Counted from the first letter of the stretch, positions 7,789 to 18,005 are shown. The stretch is DNA of 64,000 nt from Pseudomonas sp. (GCF_002796985.1 NZ_PEKX01000007.1:486284-550283); one strand, 5' to 3'. Made by a program: numbers and translations. The notes: generated from the letters alone by a model not told the origin.

Positions 7789-9198
7789 ATGCGTTACATC
7801 AGTACCCGCGGCCAGGCGCCCGCGCTGAACTTCGAAGACGTGCTGCTGGCTGGCCTGGCCAGCGACGGCGGCCTCTACGTTCCGGAAAACCTGCCGCGCT
7901 TCACCGTCGAAGAGATCGCCTCCTGGGCCGGCCTGCCGTACCACGAGCTGGCCTTCCGCGTGATGCGCCCGTTCGTGGCTGGCAGCATCTCCGACGCCGA
8001 TTTCAAGAAGATCCTCGAAGAGACCTACGGTGTCTTCGCCCACAATGCCGTGGCGCCGCTGCGCCAGCTCAACGGCAATGAGTGGGTGCTGGAGCTGTTC
8101 CACGGCCCGACCCTGGCCTTCAAGGACTTCGCCCTGCAGCTGCTCGGCCGCCTGCTCGACCACGTGCTGACCAAGCGCGGCGAGCGCGTGGTGATCATGG
8201 GCGCGACCTCCGGCGACACCGGCTCGGCCGCCATCGAAGGCTGCAAGGCCTGCGAGAACGTCGATATCTTCATCATGCACCCGCACAACCGTGTGTCCGA
8301 GGTGCAGCGCCGGCAGATGACCACCATCCTCGGCGAGAACATCCACAACATCGCCATCGAAGGCAACTTCGACGACTGCCAGGAGATGGTCAAGGCCAGC
8401 TTCGCCGACCAGGGTTTCCTGAAGGGCACCCGTCTGGTGGCAGTGAACTCGATCAACTGGGCGCGGATCATGGCCCAGATCGTCTACTACTTCCACGCCG
8501 CCCTGCAGCTTGGCGCACCGGCCCGTTCCGTGGCGTTCTCGGTGCCTACCGGTAACTTCGGCGACATCTTCGCCGGCTACCTGGCGCGCAACATGGGCCT
8601 GCCGATCAGCCAACTGATCGTCGCGACCAACCGCAACGACATCCTGCACCGCTTCATGTCCGGCAACCGCTATGACAAGGACACCCTGCACGCGTCGCTG
8701 TCGCCGTCGATGGACATCATGGTCTCGTCCAACTTCGAGCGCCTGCTGTTCGACCTGCACGGTCGCAACGGCAAGGCTGTCGCCGAACTGATGGACAACT
8801 TCAAGGCCACCGGCAAGCTGGCCGTCGAGGATGACCGCTGGACCGAAGCCCGCCGCCTGTTCGATTCCCTCGCGGTGAACGACGAGGAGACCTGCGAGAC
8901 CATCGCTCAGGTCTACGCTGAGTCCGGCGAGCTGCTCGACCCGCACACCGCCATTGGCGTGCGTGCGGCCCGCGAATGCCGTCGCAGCCTGGCCGTGCCC
9001 ATGGTCACCCTGGGTACCGCGCATCCGGTCAAGTTCCCGGAAGCGGTGGAGAAGGCTGGCATCGAGGCCGTTCCGGCACTGCCGGCGCACCTGACCGACC
9101 TGTTCGAGCGGGAAGAACGTTGCACCGTGCTGGCGAACGAACTGGCCAAGGTGCAGGCCTTCGTCAGCGCTCACGGCAACCGCGGCAAGCCGCTCTAA
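7789..9198 (+). CDS. thrC: Threonine synthase
   Basis: PLP enzyme that converts O-phosphohomoserine to threonine. The 469-residue length fits the long class typical of gammaproteobacteria. The N-terminus MRYISTRGQAPALNFEDVLL is diagnostic, the PLP lysine lies in HGPTLAFKDFALQLLGRLL (about residue 110), and the phosphate-binding region is GATSGDTGSAAIEG. It forms an operon with hom and ends at a strong terminator. Confidence 0.97.
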   Translation: MRYISTRGQAPALNFEDVLLAGLASDGGLYVPENLPRFTVEEIASWAGLPYHELAFRVMRPFVAGSISDADFKKILEETYGVFAHNAVAPLRQLNGNEWVLELFHGPTLAFKDFALQLLGRLLDHVLTKRGERVVIMGATSGDTGSAAIEGCKACENVDIFIMHPHNRVSEVQRRQMTTILGENIHNIAIEGNFDDCQEMVKASFADQGFLKGTRLVAVNSINWARIMAQIVYYFHAALQLGAPARSVAFSVPTGNFGDIFAGYLARNMGLPISQLIVATNRNDILHRFMSGNRYDKDTLHASLSPSMDIMVSSNFERLLFDLHGRNGKAVAELMDNFKATGKLAVEDDRWTEARRLFDSLAVNDEETCETIAQVYAESGELLDPHTAIGVRAARECRRSLAVPMVTLGTAHPVKFPEAVEKAGIEAVPALPAHLTDLFEREERCTVLANELAKVQAFVSAHGNRGKPL

Positions 9199-9218
9199 CA
9201 CGCGGATCGCCGGTCGAA

Positions 9219-9245
9219 GAAGCCCGCCCTCTGGCGGGCTTTTTC
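9219..9245 (+). terminator. Intrinsic terminator after thrC
   Basis: AAGCCCGCC / GGCGGGCTT stem with a short loop, followed by TTTTTC. It ends the hom-thrC unit. Confidence 0.92.
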
Positions 9246-9379
9246 ATGTCCGCGAATGGGGGCGGGCGTCAGGCCGTGAAACATGTCGTCATGACCAACG
9301 GTACTGAAAGCGGCGAACTTTATCGCCGATCGTGCGGTCTTCTCCCTGTGTTTTTCATTTCGCAACAAGGAGATACGAC

Positions 9380-9661
9380 ATGGACCGGCTGAGCACCCTG
9401 CTGACCGAGGCCTTCGCTCCCTACGTTCCCTCCCTGGGCCCGGCACGCCCTGACGGCGGCCGAATTCTGACCCTCACTAACGACGACGGAGACGTGGTAC
9501 TGCGGCGTGTCATCGAAGGCCAGCACCTGGCCGACCATGGGCAGAGCGAGGAGGCGGTGCAGACCATCCGCCGCGATCTGCTGATCTCCGAAGGCCGCAT
9601 GGAGGACGATGTAGTCTCGCAGTTGCGCCAGCGTGCACAGGTGCTGAGCTACGGCACCTGA
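9380..9661 (+). CDS. DUF3509-type small protein
   Basis: 93 residues, starting at the ATG at 9380 behind a near-ideal Shine-Dalgarno (AAGGAGATACGAC). The sequence MDRLSTLLTEAFAPYVPSLG...RPDGGRILTLTNDDGDVVLRR resembles the small Pseudomonas-restricted DUF3509 proteins. It has no signal peptide or membrane segment and is probably a soluble alpha/beta protein. It is a single gene with its own terminator. The function is unknown. Confidence 0.75.
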   Translation: MDRLSTLLTEAFAPYVPSLGPARPDGGRILTLTNDDGDVVLRRVIEGQHLADHGQSEEAVQTIRRDLLISEGRMEDDVVSQLRQRAQVLSYGT

Positions 9662-9676
9662 ATCGACCTGCAACTA

Positions 9677-9704
9677 AAACGCCGCCCAATGGGCGGCGTT
9701 TTCG
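9677..9704 (+). terminator. Intrinsic terminator
   Basis: AAAACGCCGCCC / GGGCGGCGTTTT stem with a two-to-three-base loop and a T-run. It serves the DUF3509 gene and may also work for the convergent gene. Confidence 0.9.
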
Positions 9705-9714
9705 TTTCGGGGCC

Positions 9715-10047
9715 CTACAACTTGCCCAGGTACTTCAAGCGCGAACGAATGCCGCCAGTGGTGCGGCCGTGTTCACGGGCGATGGCAGCCACCGTTTCGC
9801 CTGCCTCGAAGCGCTGCAGCAACACTTCTTCCTCTTCAGTCTGCCAGGGCTTGCCGGCCTGTTGCGGCAGGCAGCGGGGCTTGGGCGCAGGTGCCTCCAG
9901 GGCGTGGATGGCGTGGAAGAGGGCACGGATCACCTCCGGTGCCTGACAAGGATCGTCGACGGCCAGGGGGGCGTCGTGGCGCGGGTCGATACCGTGGGCC
10001 AGCTTGCGCAGCAGGGCGAGGGATTCGCTGAGGTGATCGGCGTTCAT
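9715..10047 (-). CDS. Small protein with C-terminal helix-turn-helix (SANT/Myb-like) segment
   Basis: 110 residues. The ATG at 10047 is chosen because AAGGAGA lies 8 bases upstream; longer readings run into a REP element. The C-terminal 45 residues (PWQTEEEEVLLQRFEAGETV, then AAIAREHGRTTGGIRSRLKY) look like a trihelical DNA-binding segment that tests for repeated helices. The N-terminal half (LSESLALLRKLAHGIDP...EVIRALFHAIHALE) is helical and may dimerise. It resembles short Pseudomonas hypothetical proteins of unknown target. No partner gene is adjacent. Confidence 0.7.
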   Translation of the reverse strand: MNADHLSESLALLRKLAHGIDPRHDAPLAVDDPCQAPEVIRALFHAIHALEAPAPKPRCLPQQAGKPWQTEEEEVLLQRFEAGETVAAIAREHGRTTGGIRSRLKYLGKL

Positions 10048-10152
10048 GGCGGCTCTCCTTGATGTATCCGCAGATGCTTGGTGAGCCCTGGCGCGCTGTC
10101 TGTCGGACGCGTCGGGAGCGCAGGCGGAAAAGGCAGAGGAGGGCAGGTCGGC

Positions 10153-10210
10153 TGTAGGAGCGACGGCGGTTCCACCGTTGACGAGCTTCGCGAGCAAGCT
10201 CGCTCCTACA
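10153..10210 (+). repeat. REP pair, GAGCTTGCTCGCGA family, left arm degenerate
   Basis: The right arm GCGAGCAAGCTCGCTCCTAC is intact; the left arm reads GTAGGAGCGACGGCGGTTCC and has diverged. The element lies in the 243-bp gap between two genes on the minus strand. Confidence 0.85.
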
Positions 10211-10245
10211 GAAAAAGCCAGACGAGCGAGTGGAAGCAGCGCGCA

Positions 10246-10277
10246 ATAAAAAGCCCGGCACATTGGCCGGGCTTTAC
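10246..10277 (-). terminator. Intrinsic terminator after DUF5064 gene
   Basis: Read on the minus strand: AAAGCCCGGCC / TGCCGGGCTTT hairpin followed by TTATT. It ends the gene at 10291-10656. Confidence 0.88.
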
Positions 10278-10290
10278 TCGAATAGGCGTC

Positions 10291-10656
10291 TTACTCGCTG
10301 CCGTGAATGACCTTGTCCAGATCAATCGGCTCGCCTGACTGGGTGCCGAGTTTCTGACGGATGTCCTCGAACATGGCGTCATATTCCTTGTGGTTGCGCA
10401 CCATCGAGCCGAATCGCGGGTGTAGGCCATGCTTCTGCGCGATGCGGGTGGCATCGCTGGCGAAATTGAAAGCCTGCTCCTTGGGCATGTCCCACTCTTC
10501 GGTGAACGAATTACCGTCAATCTCGCCCTTCATGGTGAAGTGGACGAGCGTGCCCTTTGCTGCATCCTTGCGAACTTCATAGTTGATGTGAGCGTCGATC
10601 TCCTGCTGCCCCAGCCCTGGAAGGGACTGGAGATGCAGATGGCCCGGTTCGAACAT
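10291..10656 (-). CDS. DUF5064-family protein
   Basis: 121 residues beginning MFEPGHLHLQSLPGLG, a start typical of the Pseudomonas DUF5064 family. Conserved landmarks include EIDGNSFTEEWDMPKEQAF and HPRFGSMVRNHKEYDAMFED, and the acidic end KVIHGSE. It has no signal peptide, membrane segment or Cys motif. ATG at 10656, preceded by AAGGAGATTCGCC. It is a cytoplasmic protein of unknown role with its own terminator. Confidence 0.8.
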   Translation of the reverse strand: MFEPGHLHLQSLPGLGQQEIDAHINYEVRKDAAKGTLVHFTMKGEIDGNSFTEEWDMPKEQAFNFASDATRIAQKHGLHPRFGSMVRNHKEYDAMFEDIRQKLGTQSGEPIDLDKVIHGSE

Positions 10657-10721
10657 GGCGAATCTCCTTCTATGGAATCCCGACAGTTTAGCTGGCCTTT
10701 GTGAATTCGAATCGTCCTGAG

Positions 10722-11039
10722 TCAGTGCAGAACGTCCTTTCGAACTCTTTCTTGAACCAGCACCCAGGGCGCGATGACCACGGCCCAGAGCTCCGGGTCG
10801 CGCTCAAGATAGTCCTGCGCCAGGTTTTCGTCGACCTTGCTCAGGTCTCCACGGGTCAGCCAGGCAGCCACCTTGGCTTTGTCGTCCTCGGCCACGCCCA
10901 TCGCCACCTCCACCAGATCGGCGGAACCCGCGACCTTGAGCAGGTTGCCTCGGGCGAAGAAGGGCGCGAGTTCCTGCCAGGAAATCTTCGCGGTTTCGCC
11001 AAGCAACTTGGCATAGAGGGTGCTAGCTTCTTCAGTCAT
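10722..11039 (-). CDS. DUF2288-family protein
   Basis: 105 residues from the ATG at 11039; the reading frame extends upstream but without a credible start. The sequence contains LYAKLLGETAKISWQELAPF and the C-terminal LWAVVIAPWVLVQERV, both characteristic of DUF2288. It is small, soluble and mostly helical; no function is known. It is divergent from braC, across a 307-bp gap. Confidence 0.85.
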   Translation of the reverse strand: MTEEASTLYAKLLGETAKISWQELAPFFARGNLLKVAGSADLVEVAMGVAEDDKAKVAAWLTRGDLSKVDENLAQDYLERDPELWAVVIAPWVLVQERVRKDVLH

Positions 11040-11346
11040 GGATCTCACCTGGTCAACGAACGGCGCCATGATAGCGCCGGGACCGCGCCAGGCAAGGTTC
11101 GGACGGCAATTTCGCTGGTGACAGATAATCCCTAAGGAGAAGTCATACAGCGCCGTTTTTCTGTACGTTTGTTTCAATCTTGCGACATGCCCACATTTGG
11201 CTGCCCGCCTCCCGCTTTTCAAGCGGTCCGGCGGCACTCTACACTGTACCGGTACAGTTGCCGGTGGGCTGTCCGGGGCAATCCCGGTCCTGAAGCCTTC
11301 GGCAACCAGGACTACAAAAACGAAAACACAAGAAGAGTGGAGCACT
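11040..11346. other. Intergenic region between DUF2288 gene and braC
   Basis: This 307-bp gap holds the divergent promoters for the DUF2288 gene and braC. The clearest structure is a perfect 16-bp palindrome at 11243-11258, about 90 bp before the braC start. A possible -10 (TACACT, 11240-11245) overlaps it, but no good -35 is visible. I see no small reading frame worth reporting. Confidence 0.6.
11243..11258. promoter_or_regulatory. 16-bp perfect palindrome upstream of braC
   Basis: ACTGTACCGGTACAGT is a perfect inverted repeat located 89-104 bp before the braC start codon and overlapping a possible -10 element. Its position suits an operator for the bra operon, but I do not recognise the cognate regulator. 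Confidence 0.4.
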
Positions 11347-12468
11347 ATGAAAAAGGGTACTCAGCGTCTTTCCCAGCTGTTCACCGCCATGGCCCTGGCC
11401 GGCGTTGCCAGCTTCTCCATGGCCGCAGACACCATCAAGATCGCTCTTGCCGGCCCGGTGACCGGCGCAGTCGCCCAGTATGGGGAGATGCAGTTCATTG
11501 GCGCGAAAATGGCCATTGAGCAGATCAACAAGGCCGGCGGCGTAGACGGCAAGCAACTCGAAGGCGTGGTCTACGACGACGCTTGCGACCCGAAACAGGC
11601 CGTGGCCGTTGCCAACAAGATCGTCAACGATGGCGTCAAGTTCGTCGTTGGCCACCTGTGCTCCAGCTCCACTCAGCCGGCGTCCGACATCTACGAGGAC
11701 GAAGGCATCCTGATGATCACCGCGGCCTCCACCAGCCCGGACATCACCTCGCGCGGTTACAAGCTGATCTTCCGCACCATCGGTCTGGACAGCCTGCAGG
11801 GTCCGACCGCCGGCAAGTTCATCGTCGAGCACATCAAGCCCAAGACCGTGGCCGTGATCCACGACAAGCAGCAGTACGGCGAAGGCATCGCCACTGCCGT
11901 GAAGAAGACCCTGGAAGACGCTGGCGTCAAGGTCGCCCTGTTCGAAGGCATCAATGCCGGCGACAAGGACTTCTCCGCGATGATCGCCAAGCTCAAGCAG
12001 GCCAAGGTCGACTTCGTCTACTACGGCGGCTACCACCCGGAGCTGGGCCTGATCCTGCGCCAGGCTTCCGAGAAAGGCCTGAAGGTCGGCTTCATGGGTC
12101 CGGAAGGCGTTGGCAACAAAGAGATCTCCGCCATCGCCGGCCCGGCTTCCGAAGGCCTCTACGTGACCCTGCCGAAATCCTTCGACCAGGATCCGAAGAA
12201 CCAGCCGCTGGTTGACGCCTTCAAGGCCAAGAACGAAGACCCGAGCGGTCCGTTCGTGTTCCCGGCCTACGCGGCCGTTGAAGTCATCGCCGAAGGCATC
12301 AAGAAAGCTGGCAGCGAGGACACCGACAAGGTTGCCGCCGCTCTGCGCTCCAACACCTTCGCGACCCCGACCGGTGACCTGGCCTTCGACGAGAAGGGCG
12401 ACCTGAAGAACTTCAACTTCGTGGTCTACCAGTGGCACAAGGACGGCACCAAGACCGAAGCCAAGTAA
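11347..12468 (+). CDS. braC: Branched-chain amino acid ABC transporter, periplasmic binding protein BraC
   Basis: Binds leucine, isoleucine, valine (and alanine, threonine in P. aeruginosa) in the periplasm for the BraDEFG permease. The 373 residues equal the known BraC length when started at the ATG at 11347 (GAAGAGTGG upstream). Signal peptide about 1-26 ends ASFSMA before ADTIKIALAGPVTG. The two-lobed type I binding fold shows VVGHLCSSSTQPASDIYED, where the Cys-Ser-Ser loop binds the ligand carboxylate, and DKQQYGEGIATAVKK. An attenuating terminator separates it from braD, which fits the higher need for binding protein. Confidence 0.97.
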   Translation: MKKGTQRLSQLFTAMALAGVASFSMAADTIKIALAGPVTGAVAQYGEMQFIGAKMAIEQINKAGGVDGKQLEGVVYDDACDPKQAVAVANKIVNDGVKFVVGHLCSSSTQPASDIYEDEGILMITAASTSPDITSRGYKLIFRTIGLDSLQGPTAGKFIVEHIKPKTVAVIHDKQQYGEGIATAVKKTLEDAGVKVALFEGINAGDKDFSAMIAKLKQAKVDFVYYGGYHPELGLILRQASEKGLKVGFMGPEGVGNKEISAIAGPASEGLYVTLPKSFDQDPKNQPLVDAFKAKNEDPSGPFVFPAYAAVEVIAEGIKKAGSEDTDKVAAALRSNTFATPTGDLAFDEKGDLKNFNFVVYQWHKDGTKTEAK

Positions 12469-12485
12469 GCCACCCGCCGCCACAC

Positions 12486-12516
12486 AAAGCCCACTGCATC
12501 CGCAGTGGGCTTTGTT
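12486..12516 (+). terminator. Terminator between braC and braD
   Basis: AAAGCCCACTGC / GCAGTGGGCTTT stem with a four-base loop followed by GTTT. It probably lowers, without abolishing, transcription into braDEFG. Confidence 0.85.
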
Positions 12517-12584
12517 TATCCGAGTATTCCGGGGGTCCGTCGCGCCACAAGCGCCGCTTCACGCGACGCCCGAGGAGTTAGGTA

Positions 12585-13504
12585 ATGCCTGATCTCTATC
12601 ACTATCTGCAACAGCTGATCAACGGCCTCACCGTCGGCAGCACCTATGCCCTGATCGCCATTGGCTACACCATGGTCTATGGCATCATCGGCATGATCAA
12701 CTTCGCCCATGGCGAGGTGTACATGATTGGCTCGTACGTGGCCTTCATCGTGATCACGGGGCTGGCGATGATGGGTATTGTCAGTCTGCCTGTCGTCATC
12801 ATCTGCACCTTCGCCGCGAGCATCATCGTCACCAGTGCCTACGGCTACAGCATCGAACGGATCGCCTATCGGCCTCTGCGTGGAAGCAACCGGCTGATTC
12901 CGCTGATCTCCGCGATCGGCATGTCGATCTTCCTGCAGAACGAGGTCTTGCTGGCCCAGGATTCCAAGGACAAGGCAATCCCCAACCTGCTGCCGGGCAA
13001 CTTCATCATCGGCGCGGACGAGATGACCGGCGTGACCATCTCCTACATGCAGGTGCTGATCTTCATCGTCACCCTGCTGGCCATGTACGGCCTGTCCATG
13101 TTCATTTCCCGTTCCCGCCTGGGTCGCGCCTGCCGCGCCTGTGCGGAAGACCTGAAGATGGCCAACCTGCTGGGCATCAACACCAACAACATCATTGCCC
13201 TGACCTTCGTCATCGGCGCCACCCTGGCCGCCGTGGCCGCGGTGCTGCTGGGCCTGCAGTACGGCGTGATCAACCCGCATATCGGCTTCCTCGCCGGCAT
13301 CAAGGCGTTCACCGCCGCGGTGCTCGGTGGCATCGGCAGCATTCCGGGCGCCATGCTCGGCGGGCTGGTGCTGGGTGTTGCCGAAGCCTTCGGCGCCGAC
13401 GTGTTCGGTGACCAGTACAAGGACGTGGTGGCGTTCACCCTGCTGGTGCTCGTCCTGCTCTTCCGCCCCACCGGCATCCTCGGCCGCCCGGAGGTGGAAA
13501 AGGT

Positions 13505-13508
<4 letters not shown>
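12585..13508 (+). CDS. braD: Branched-chain amino acid ABC transporter permease BraD (LivH)
   Basis: One of two inner-membrane permeases of the high-affinity LIV-I system. 307 residues with about eight hydrophobic segments. The N-terminus LINGLTVGSTYALIAIGYTM and the FAHGEVYMIGSY motif are LivH hallmarks. The EAA-type cytoplasmic loop that contacts the ATPases lies near SRLGRACRACAEDLKMANLL. ATG at 12585 after CGAGGAGTTAGGTA. Its stop overlaps the braE start by 4 bp. Confidence 0.97.
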
Positions 13509-14757
<1,249 letters not shown>

Positions 14758-14761
<4 letters not shown>

Positions 14762-15525
14762 GCCAGACCATTCTCGAAGTAAACGGCCTGACCATGCGCT
14801 TCGGCGGCCTGCTCGCCGTCAACGGTGTGGCGCTGAACGTGAAGGAAAAGCAGGTGGTTTCGATGATCGGCCCCAACGGCGCCGGCAAGACCACCGTGTT
14901 CAACTGCCTGACCGGCTTCTACCAGCCCACCGGCGGTGAAATCCTCCTGCGCGGCGAAGCCGTGCAGGACCTGCCCGGCCACAAGATCGCCCACAAGGGC
15001 GTGGTGCGGACATTCCAGAACGTTCGCCTGTTCAAGGAAATGACCGCGGTGGAGAACCTGCTGGTCGCCCAGCACCGCCACCTCAACACCAACTTCCTCG
15101 CTGGCTTGCTCAAGACCCCGGCGTTCCGCCGCCGCGAGGCAGAGGCGCTGGACTACGCCGCGCACTGGCTGGAGATCGTCAATCTCAAGGACATCGCCAA
15201 CCGCCCGGCGGGTACCCTCGCCTACGGCCAGCAGCGTCGCCTGGAGATTGCCCGCTGCATGATGACCCGTCCGCAGCTGTTGATGCTGGACGAACCGGCG
15301 GCTGGCCTGAACCCTCGGGAAACCGAGGACCTCAAGGCGCTGATCGCCATGCTGCGCTCGGAGCACGGCGTCACCGTTCTGCTCATCGAGCACGACATGA
15401 AGCTGGTGATGAGCATTTCCGACCATATCTACGTGATCAACCAGGGCACTCCCCTGGCCGACGGCACCCCGGAAGAAATCCGTGGCAACCCGGATGTGAT
15501 CAAAGCCTATCTGGGGGAGGCCTGA
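14758..15525 (+). CDS. braF: Branched-chain amino acid ABC transporter ATP-binding protein BraF (LivG)
   Basis: One of the two nucleotide-binding subunits. 255 residues. Walker A GPNGAGKT at 38-45, Q-loop GVVRTFQNVRLFKEMT, signature LAYGQQRRLEIAR (the LivG variant of LSGGQ), Walker B QLLMLDEPAAGLNP, and switch His in VLLIEHDMKLV. It forms a heterodimer with BraG. The start overlaps the braE stop. Confidence 0.97.
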
Positions 15526-15528
15526 GTC

Positions 15529-16230
15529 ATGCTGAAGTTCGACAAGGTTTCCACCTTCTACGGCAAGATCCAGGCGCTGCATGACGTCAGCATGGAAGTC
15601 CAGCAGGGCGAGATCGTCACCCTGATCGGCGCCAACGGCGCCGGCAAGTCGACCCTGCTGATGACGCTGTGTGGCTCGCCGCGCGCCTCCTCGGGGAGCA
15701 TCACCTACCTGGGCGAGGAACTGGTCGGCAAGGAATCCTCCGTGATCATGCGCAAGAGCATCGCTGTCGTGCCGGAAGGCCGTCGCGTGTTTGCCCGCCT
15801 GACCGTGGAAGAAAACCTGGCCATGGGCGGATTCTTCACCAGCAAGGGCGATTACCAGGAGCAGATGGACAAGGTCCTGGGGCTCTTCCCGCGCTTGAAG
15901 GAACGCTTCAACCAGCGCGGTGGCACCATGTCCGGCGGCGAACAGCAGATGCTCGCCATCGGTCGTGCGCTGATGAGCAAGCCCAAGCTGCTGCTGCTCG
16001 ATGAGCCGTCGCTGGGCCTGGCGCCGATCATCATCCAGCAGATATTCGACATCGTCGAACAGCTGCGCCAGGAAGGCGTCACCGTCTTCCTCGTCGAGCA
16101 GAACGCCAACCAGGCGCTCAAGCTCGCCGACCGTGGCTACGTGCTGGAGAATGGTCGCATCGTCATGCAGGACACCGGCGCCAACCTGCTGGTGAACCCC
16201 AAGGTGCGCGACGCGTACCTCGGCGGCTGA
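15529..16230 (+). CDS. braG: Branched-chain amino acid ABC transporter ATP-binding protein BraG (LivF)
   Basis: Second ATPase of the complex. 233 residues, typical of LivF. Walker A GANGAGKS at 34-41, signature TMSGGEQQMLAIGRALM, Walker B LLLLDEPSLGLAP, switch His position replaced by Gln in VFLVEQNANQALKL, as in other LivF proteins. Starts 3 bp after braF and is the last gene of the operon. Confidence 0.97.
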   Translation: MLKFDKVSTFYGKIQALHDVSMEVQQGEIVTLIGANGAGKSTLLMTLCGSPRASSGSITYLGEELVGKESSVIMRKSIAVVPEGRRVFARLTVEENLAMGGFFTSKGDYQEQMDKVLGLFPRLKERFNQRGGTMSGGEQQMLAIGRALMSKPKLLLLDEPSLGLAPIIIQQIFDIVEQLRQEGVTVFLVEQNANQALKLADRGYVLENGRIVMQDTGANLLVNPKVRDAYLGG

Positions 16231-16245
16231 TCCTTCCTGCGGCGA

Positions 16246-16278
16246 CAAAAAAACGGCCCTTCTGGGCCGTTTTTTTTT
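16246..16278 (+). terminator. Intrinsic terminator after braG
   Basis: AAAAAACGGCCC / GGGCCGTTTTTT stem with a three-to-four-base loop and a nine-T run. It ends the bra operon. Confidence 0.95.
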
Positions 16279-16300
16279 GCGAGCGATCCGAAGCTTTCCT

Positions 16301-16399
16301 GCAGGAGCGAGATTGCTCGCGAACCCCGATGGCAATAGAGCTGCCGGGACATTCGTTCATGAGCGCCTCCAGTGAGCTCGTTCGCGAGCTCGCTGCTAC
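16301..16399 (+). repeat. REP pair, GAGCTTGCTCGCGA family, running into the permease stop codon
   Basis: Left arm GCAGGAGCGAGATTGCTCGC, right arm TTCGCGAGCTCGCTGCTAC. The right arm ends exactly over the TAG stop (16396-16398) of the adjacent minus-strand permease gene, so the last bases of that gene are part of the repeat. Confidence 0.85.
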
Positions 16400-17166
16400 G
16401 CGCTAACCCAGCGCTGCCGCGCCCAGGCGCTCAGGCTGTCGACGCACAGCACCAGCACCAGCATGGCGAGGATCACCGTCGCTGCCTGGGCCTGCTGGAA
16501 CAGACTGAGGCTGAAGTACAGCATCTGCCCCAGGCCGCCGGCGCCGACGAAACCGAGCACGCTGGCCATGCGGATGTTGTTCTCCCAGCGGTAGAGCATG
16601 TAGGCCACCAGTTGTGGCCAGACCGCCGGAAGGGTCCCGTAGGCGAAGGCAGCGACGCGCCCGCCACCGGCCAGGCGCACGGCTTCGGCCGGAGCGGCCG
16701 GAGTGTTTTCCAGCGCCTCGGCGAACAGCCGGCCGAGCACGCCGCCGGTATGCAGCGCCAGCGCCAGCGTGCCGGCATTCGGGCCGAGGCCGGCAGCCAG
16801 CACCATCAACGCGCCCCAGACCAGTTCCGGCACTGCGCGCAGGGCGTTGAGCAGCAGCCGCGACAGGCTCTGCGCGATGCGCCCGCAGCGGCCTGCGGCC
16901 GGCAGCGCGAGGAGCAGGCCGAGCAGCGCTGCGAGCAGGGTGCCGATGGCCGACATGGCCAGGGTTTCCAGGGCGCCGCGGCCAACGGCGGTGAGGTGGG
17001 GGGCGCTCAGGTCCGGTGAGAGGAAGTCGCGGCCGTAATCGAGCATCTGCCCCAGGCCGCGCGCATCGAACAGCCCTCCGGTGTCCATCTCCAGGTAGGC
17101 GAAGGACGCACCGACGGCGAGCAGGATCAGCAGCAGCCAGCCCAGGCTGCGCAGCAGGCCGGTCAT
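16396..17166 (-). CDS. PhnE-type ABC transporter permease (second)
   Basis: 256 residues, inner membrane, six or so hydrophobic segments. The binding-protein-dependent transport motif EAVRLAGGGRVAAFAYGTLP contacts the ATPase, and RWENNIRMASVLGFVGAGGL is the PhnE/PtxC signature. ATG at 17166 overlaps the stop of the first permease by 4 bp. Together with the three upstream genes it forms a complete importer for a phosphonate-like oxyanion. No C-P lyase, phosphite dehydrogenase or selenium gene is adjacent, so the substrate is open. Confidence 0.9.
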   Translation of the reverse strand: MTGLLRSLGWLLLILLAVGASFAYLEMDTGGLFDARGLGQMLDYGRDFLSPDLSAPHLTAVGRGALETLAMSAIGTLLAALLGLLLALPAAGRCGRIAQSLSRLLLNALRAVPELVWGALMVLAAGLGPNAGTLALALHTGGVLGRLFAEALENTPAAPAEAVRLAGGGRVAAFAYGTLPAVWPQLVAYMLYRWENNIRMASVLGFVGAGGLGQMLYFSLSLFQQAQAATVILAMLVLVLCVDSLSAWARQRWVSA

Positions 17167-18005
17167 TCGAGCCTCCCGCGCAGGAAGCGGCTGAGCAGGT
17201 CGGCGCCCAGCACCAGTACCAGGAAGGTCAGCAGGATGCTCGCCACCTCGCCACCGGCGAACATACGCAGCGACAGGTCGATCTGCTGGCCGAGGCCGCC
17301 GGCACCGACGAAGCCCATCACCACCGAGGCGCGGATCGCGCATTCCCAGCGGTAAACGGTGTAGGAAATCAATTCCGCCGCCGCCGAAGGCAGCACGCCG
17401 TAGGTGAAGGCCTGCAGCCGCGAGCTGCCGCCCAGCAGCAGGGCGCGGGTCGGACGCGGGTCCACCGATTCGAAGATTTCCGCGTAGACCTTGCCGAGCA
17501 TGCCGCCGTAGGTGATGGTGATGGCCAGCACACCGGCGGTGGGGCCAAGGCCAACCGCGCGGACGAACAGCAGGGCCCAGACGATCTCGGGCACGCTGCG
17601 CAGCACGATCAGCAGGCCGCGCACCGGCCAGCGCAGAGCGCGCGCCCACCAGGCCGGCAGGCCGCCGCGGGGCAGGGCGGAGATCGACAGCGCGCGGGTG
17701 GCCAGCAGCGCGGCGGGGAAGGCGATCAGCCAGGCCAGCGCCATGCCGGCGGTGGCGATGGCCAGGGTTTCCAGGGTGGCGCGGCCGAGCAGGGCGAGGA
17801 ATTCGTCGTCATGGGCCGGCGGCCAGAAGCCGCCGAGGAAGTTGGCCATGGTCCGCGCATTGTCGCCGCTGAACAGGCCGACGATGTCCAGCTCGGACAG
17901 GCGCAGCCCCGGCCACAGCAAGGCCAGGGCGAGCAGGGTGAGCAGCAGGCGCGGCAGCGCTGCCGGGTCGCGAGGCGGGCTCTTCGAGAGTGCTGGTTTC
18001 AGCAT
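17163..18005 (-). CDS. PhnE-type ABC transporter permease (first)
   Basis: 280 residues with a longer N-terminus than its partner. EAA loop ALLLGGSSRLQAFTYGVLP and the RWECAIRASVVMGFVGAGGL signature match PhnE-family permeases. It shares recognisable motifs with the second permease, suggesting that the two arose by duplication and work as a heterodimer. ATG at 18005 overlaps the stop of the ATPase gene by 7 bp. Confidence 0.9.
   Translation of the reverse strand: MLKPALSKSPPRDPAALPRLLLTLLALALLWPGLRLSELDIVGLFSGDNARTMANFLGGFWPPAHDDEFLALLGRATLETLAIATAGMALAWLIAFPAALLATRALSISALPRGGLPAWWARALRWPVRGLLIVLRSVPEIVWALLFVRAVGLGPTAGVLAITITYGGMLGKVYAEIFESVDPRPTRALLLGGSSRLQAFTYGVLPSAAAELISYTVYRWECAIRASVVMGFVGAGGLGQQIDLSLRMFAGGEVASILLTFLVLVLGADLLSRFLRGRLE

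Noticed and set aside
6358..9201. Open frame of 947 codons on the minus strand opposite hom and thrC
   Set aside because: It is a shadow of GC-rich coding sequence: low-complexity His/Gln/Val/Asp-rich translation, no domain, and exactly antisense to two well-identified genes.
11169..11346. Small frames upstream of braC as an N-terminal extension or leader peptide
   Set aside because: They would place non-signal sequence before a clear Sec signal peptide, and the ATG at 11347 gives the known BraC length.
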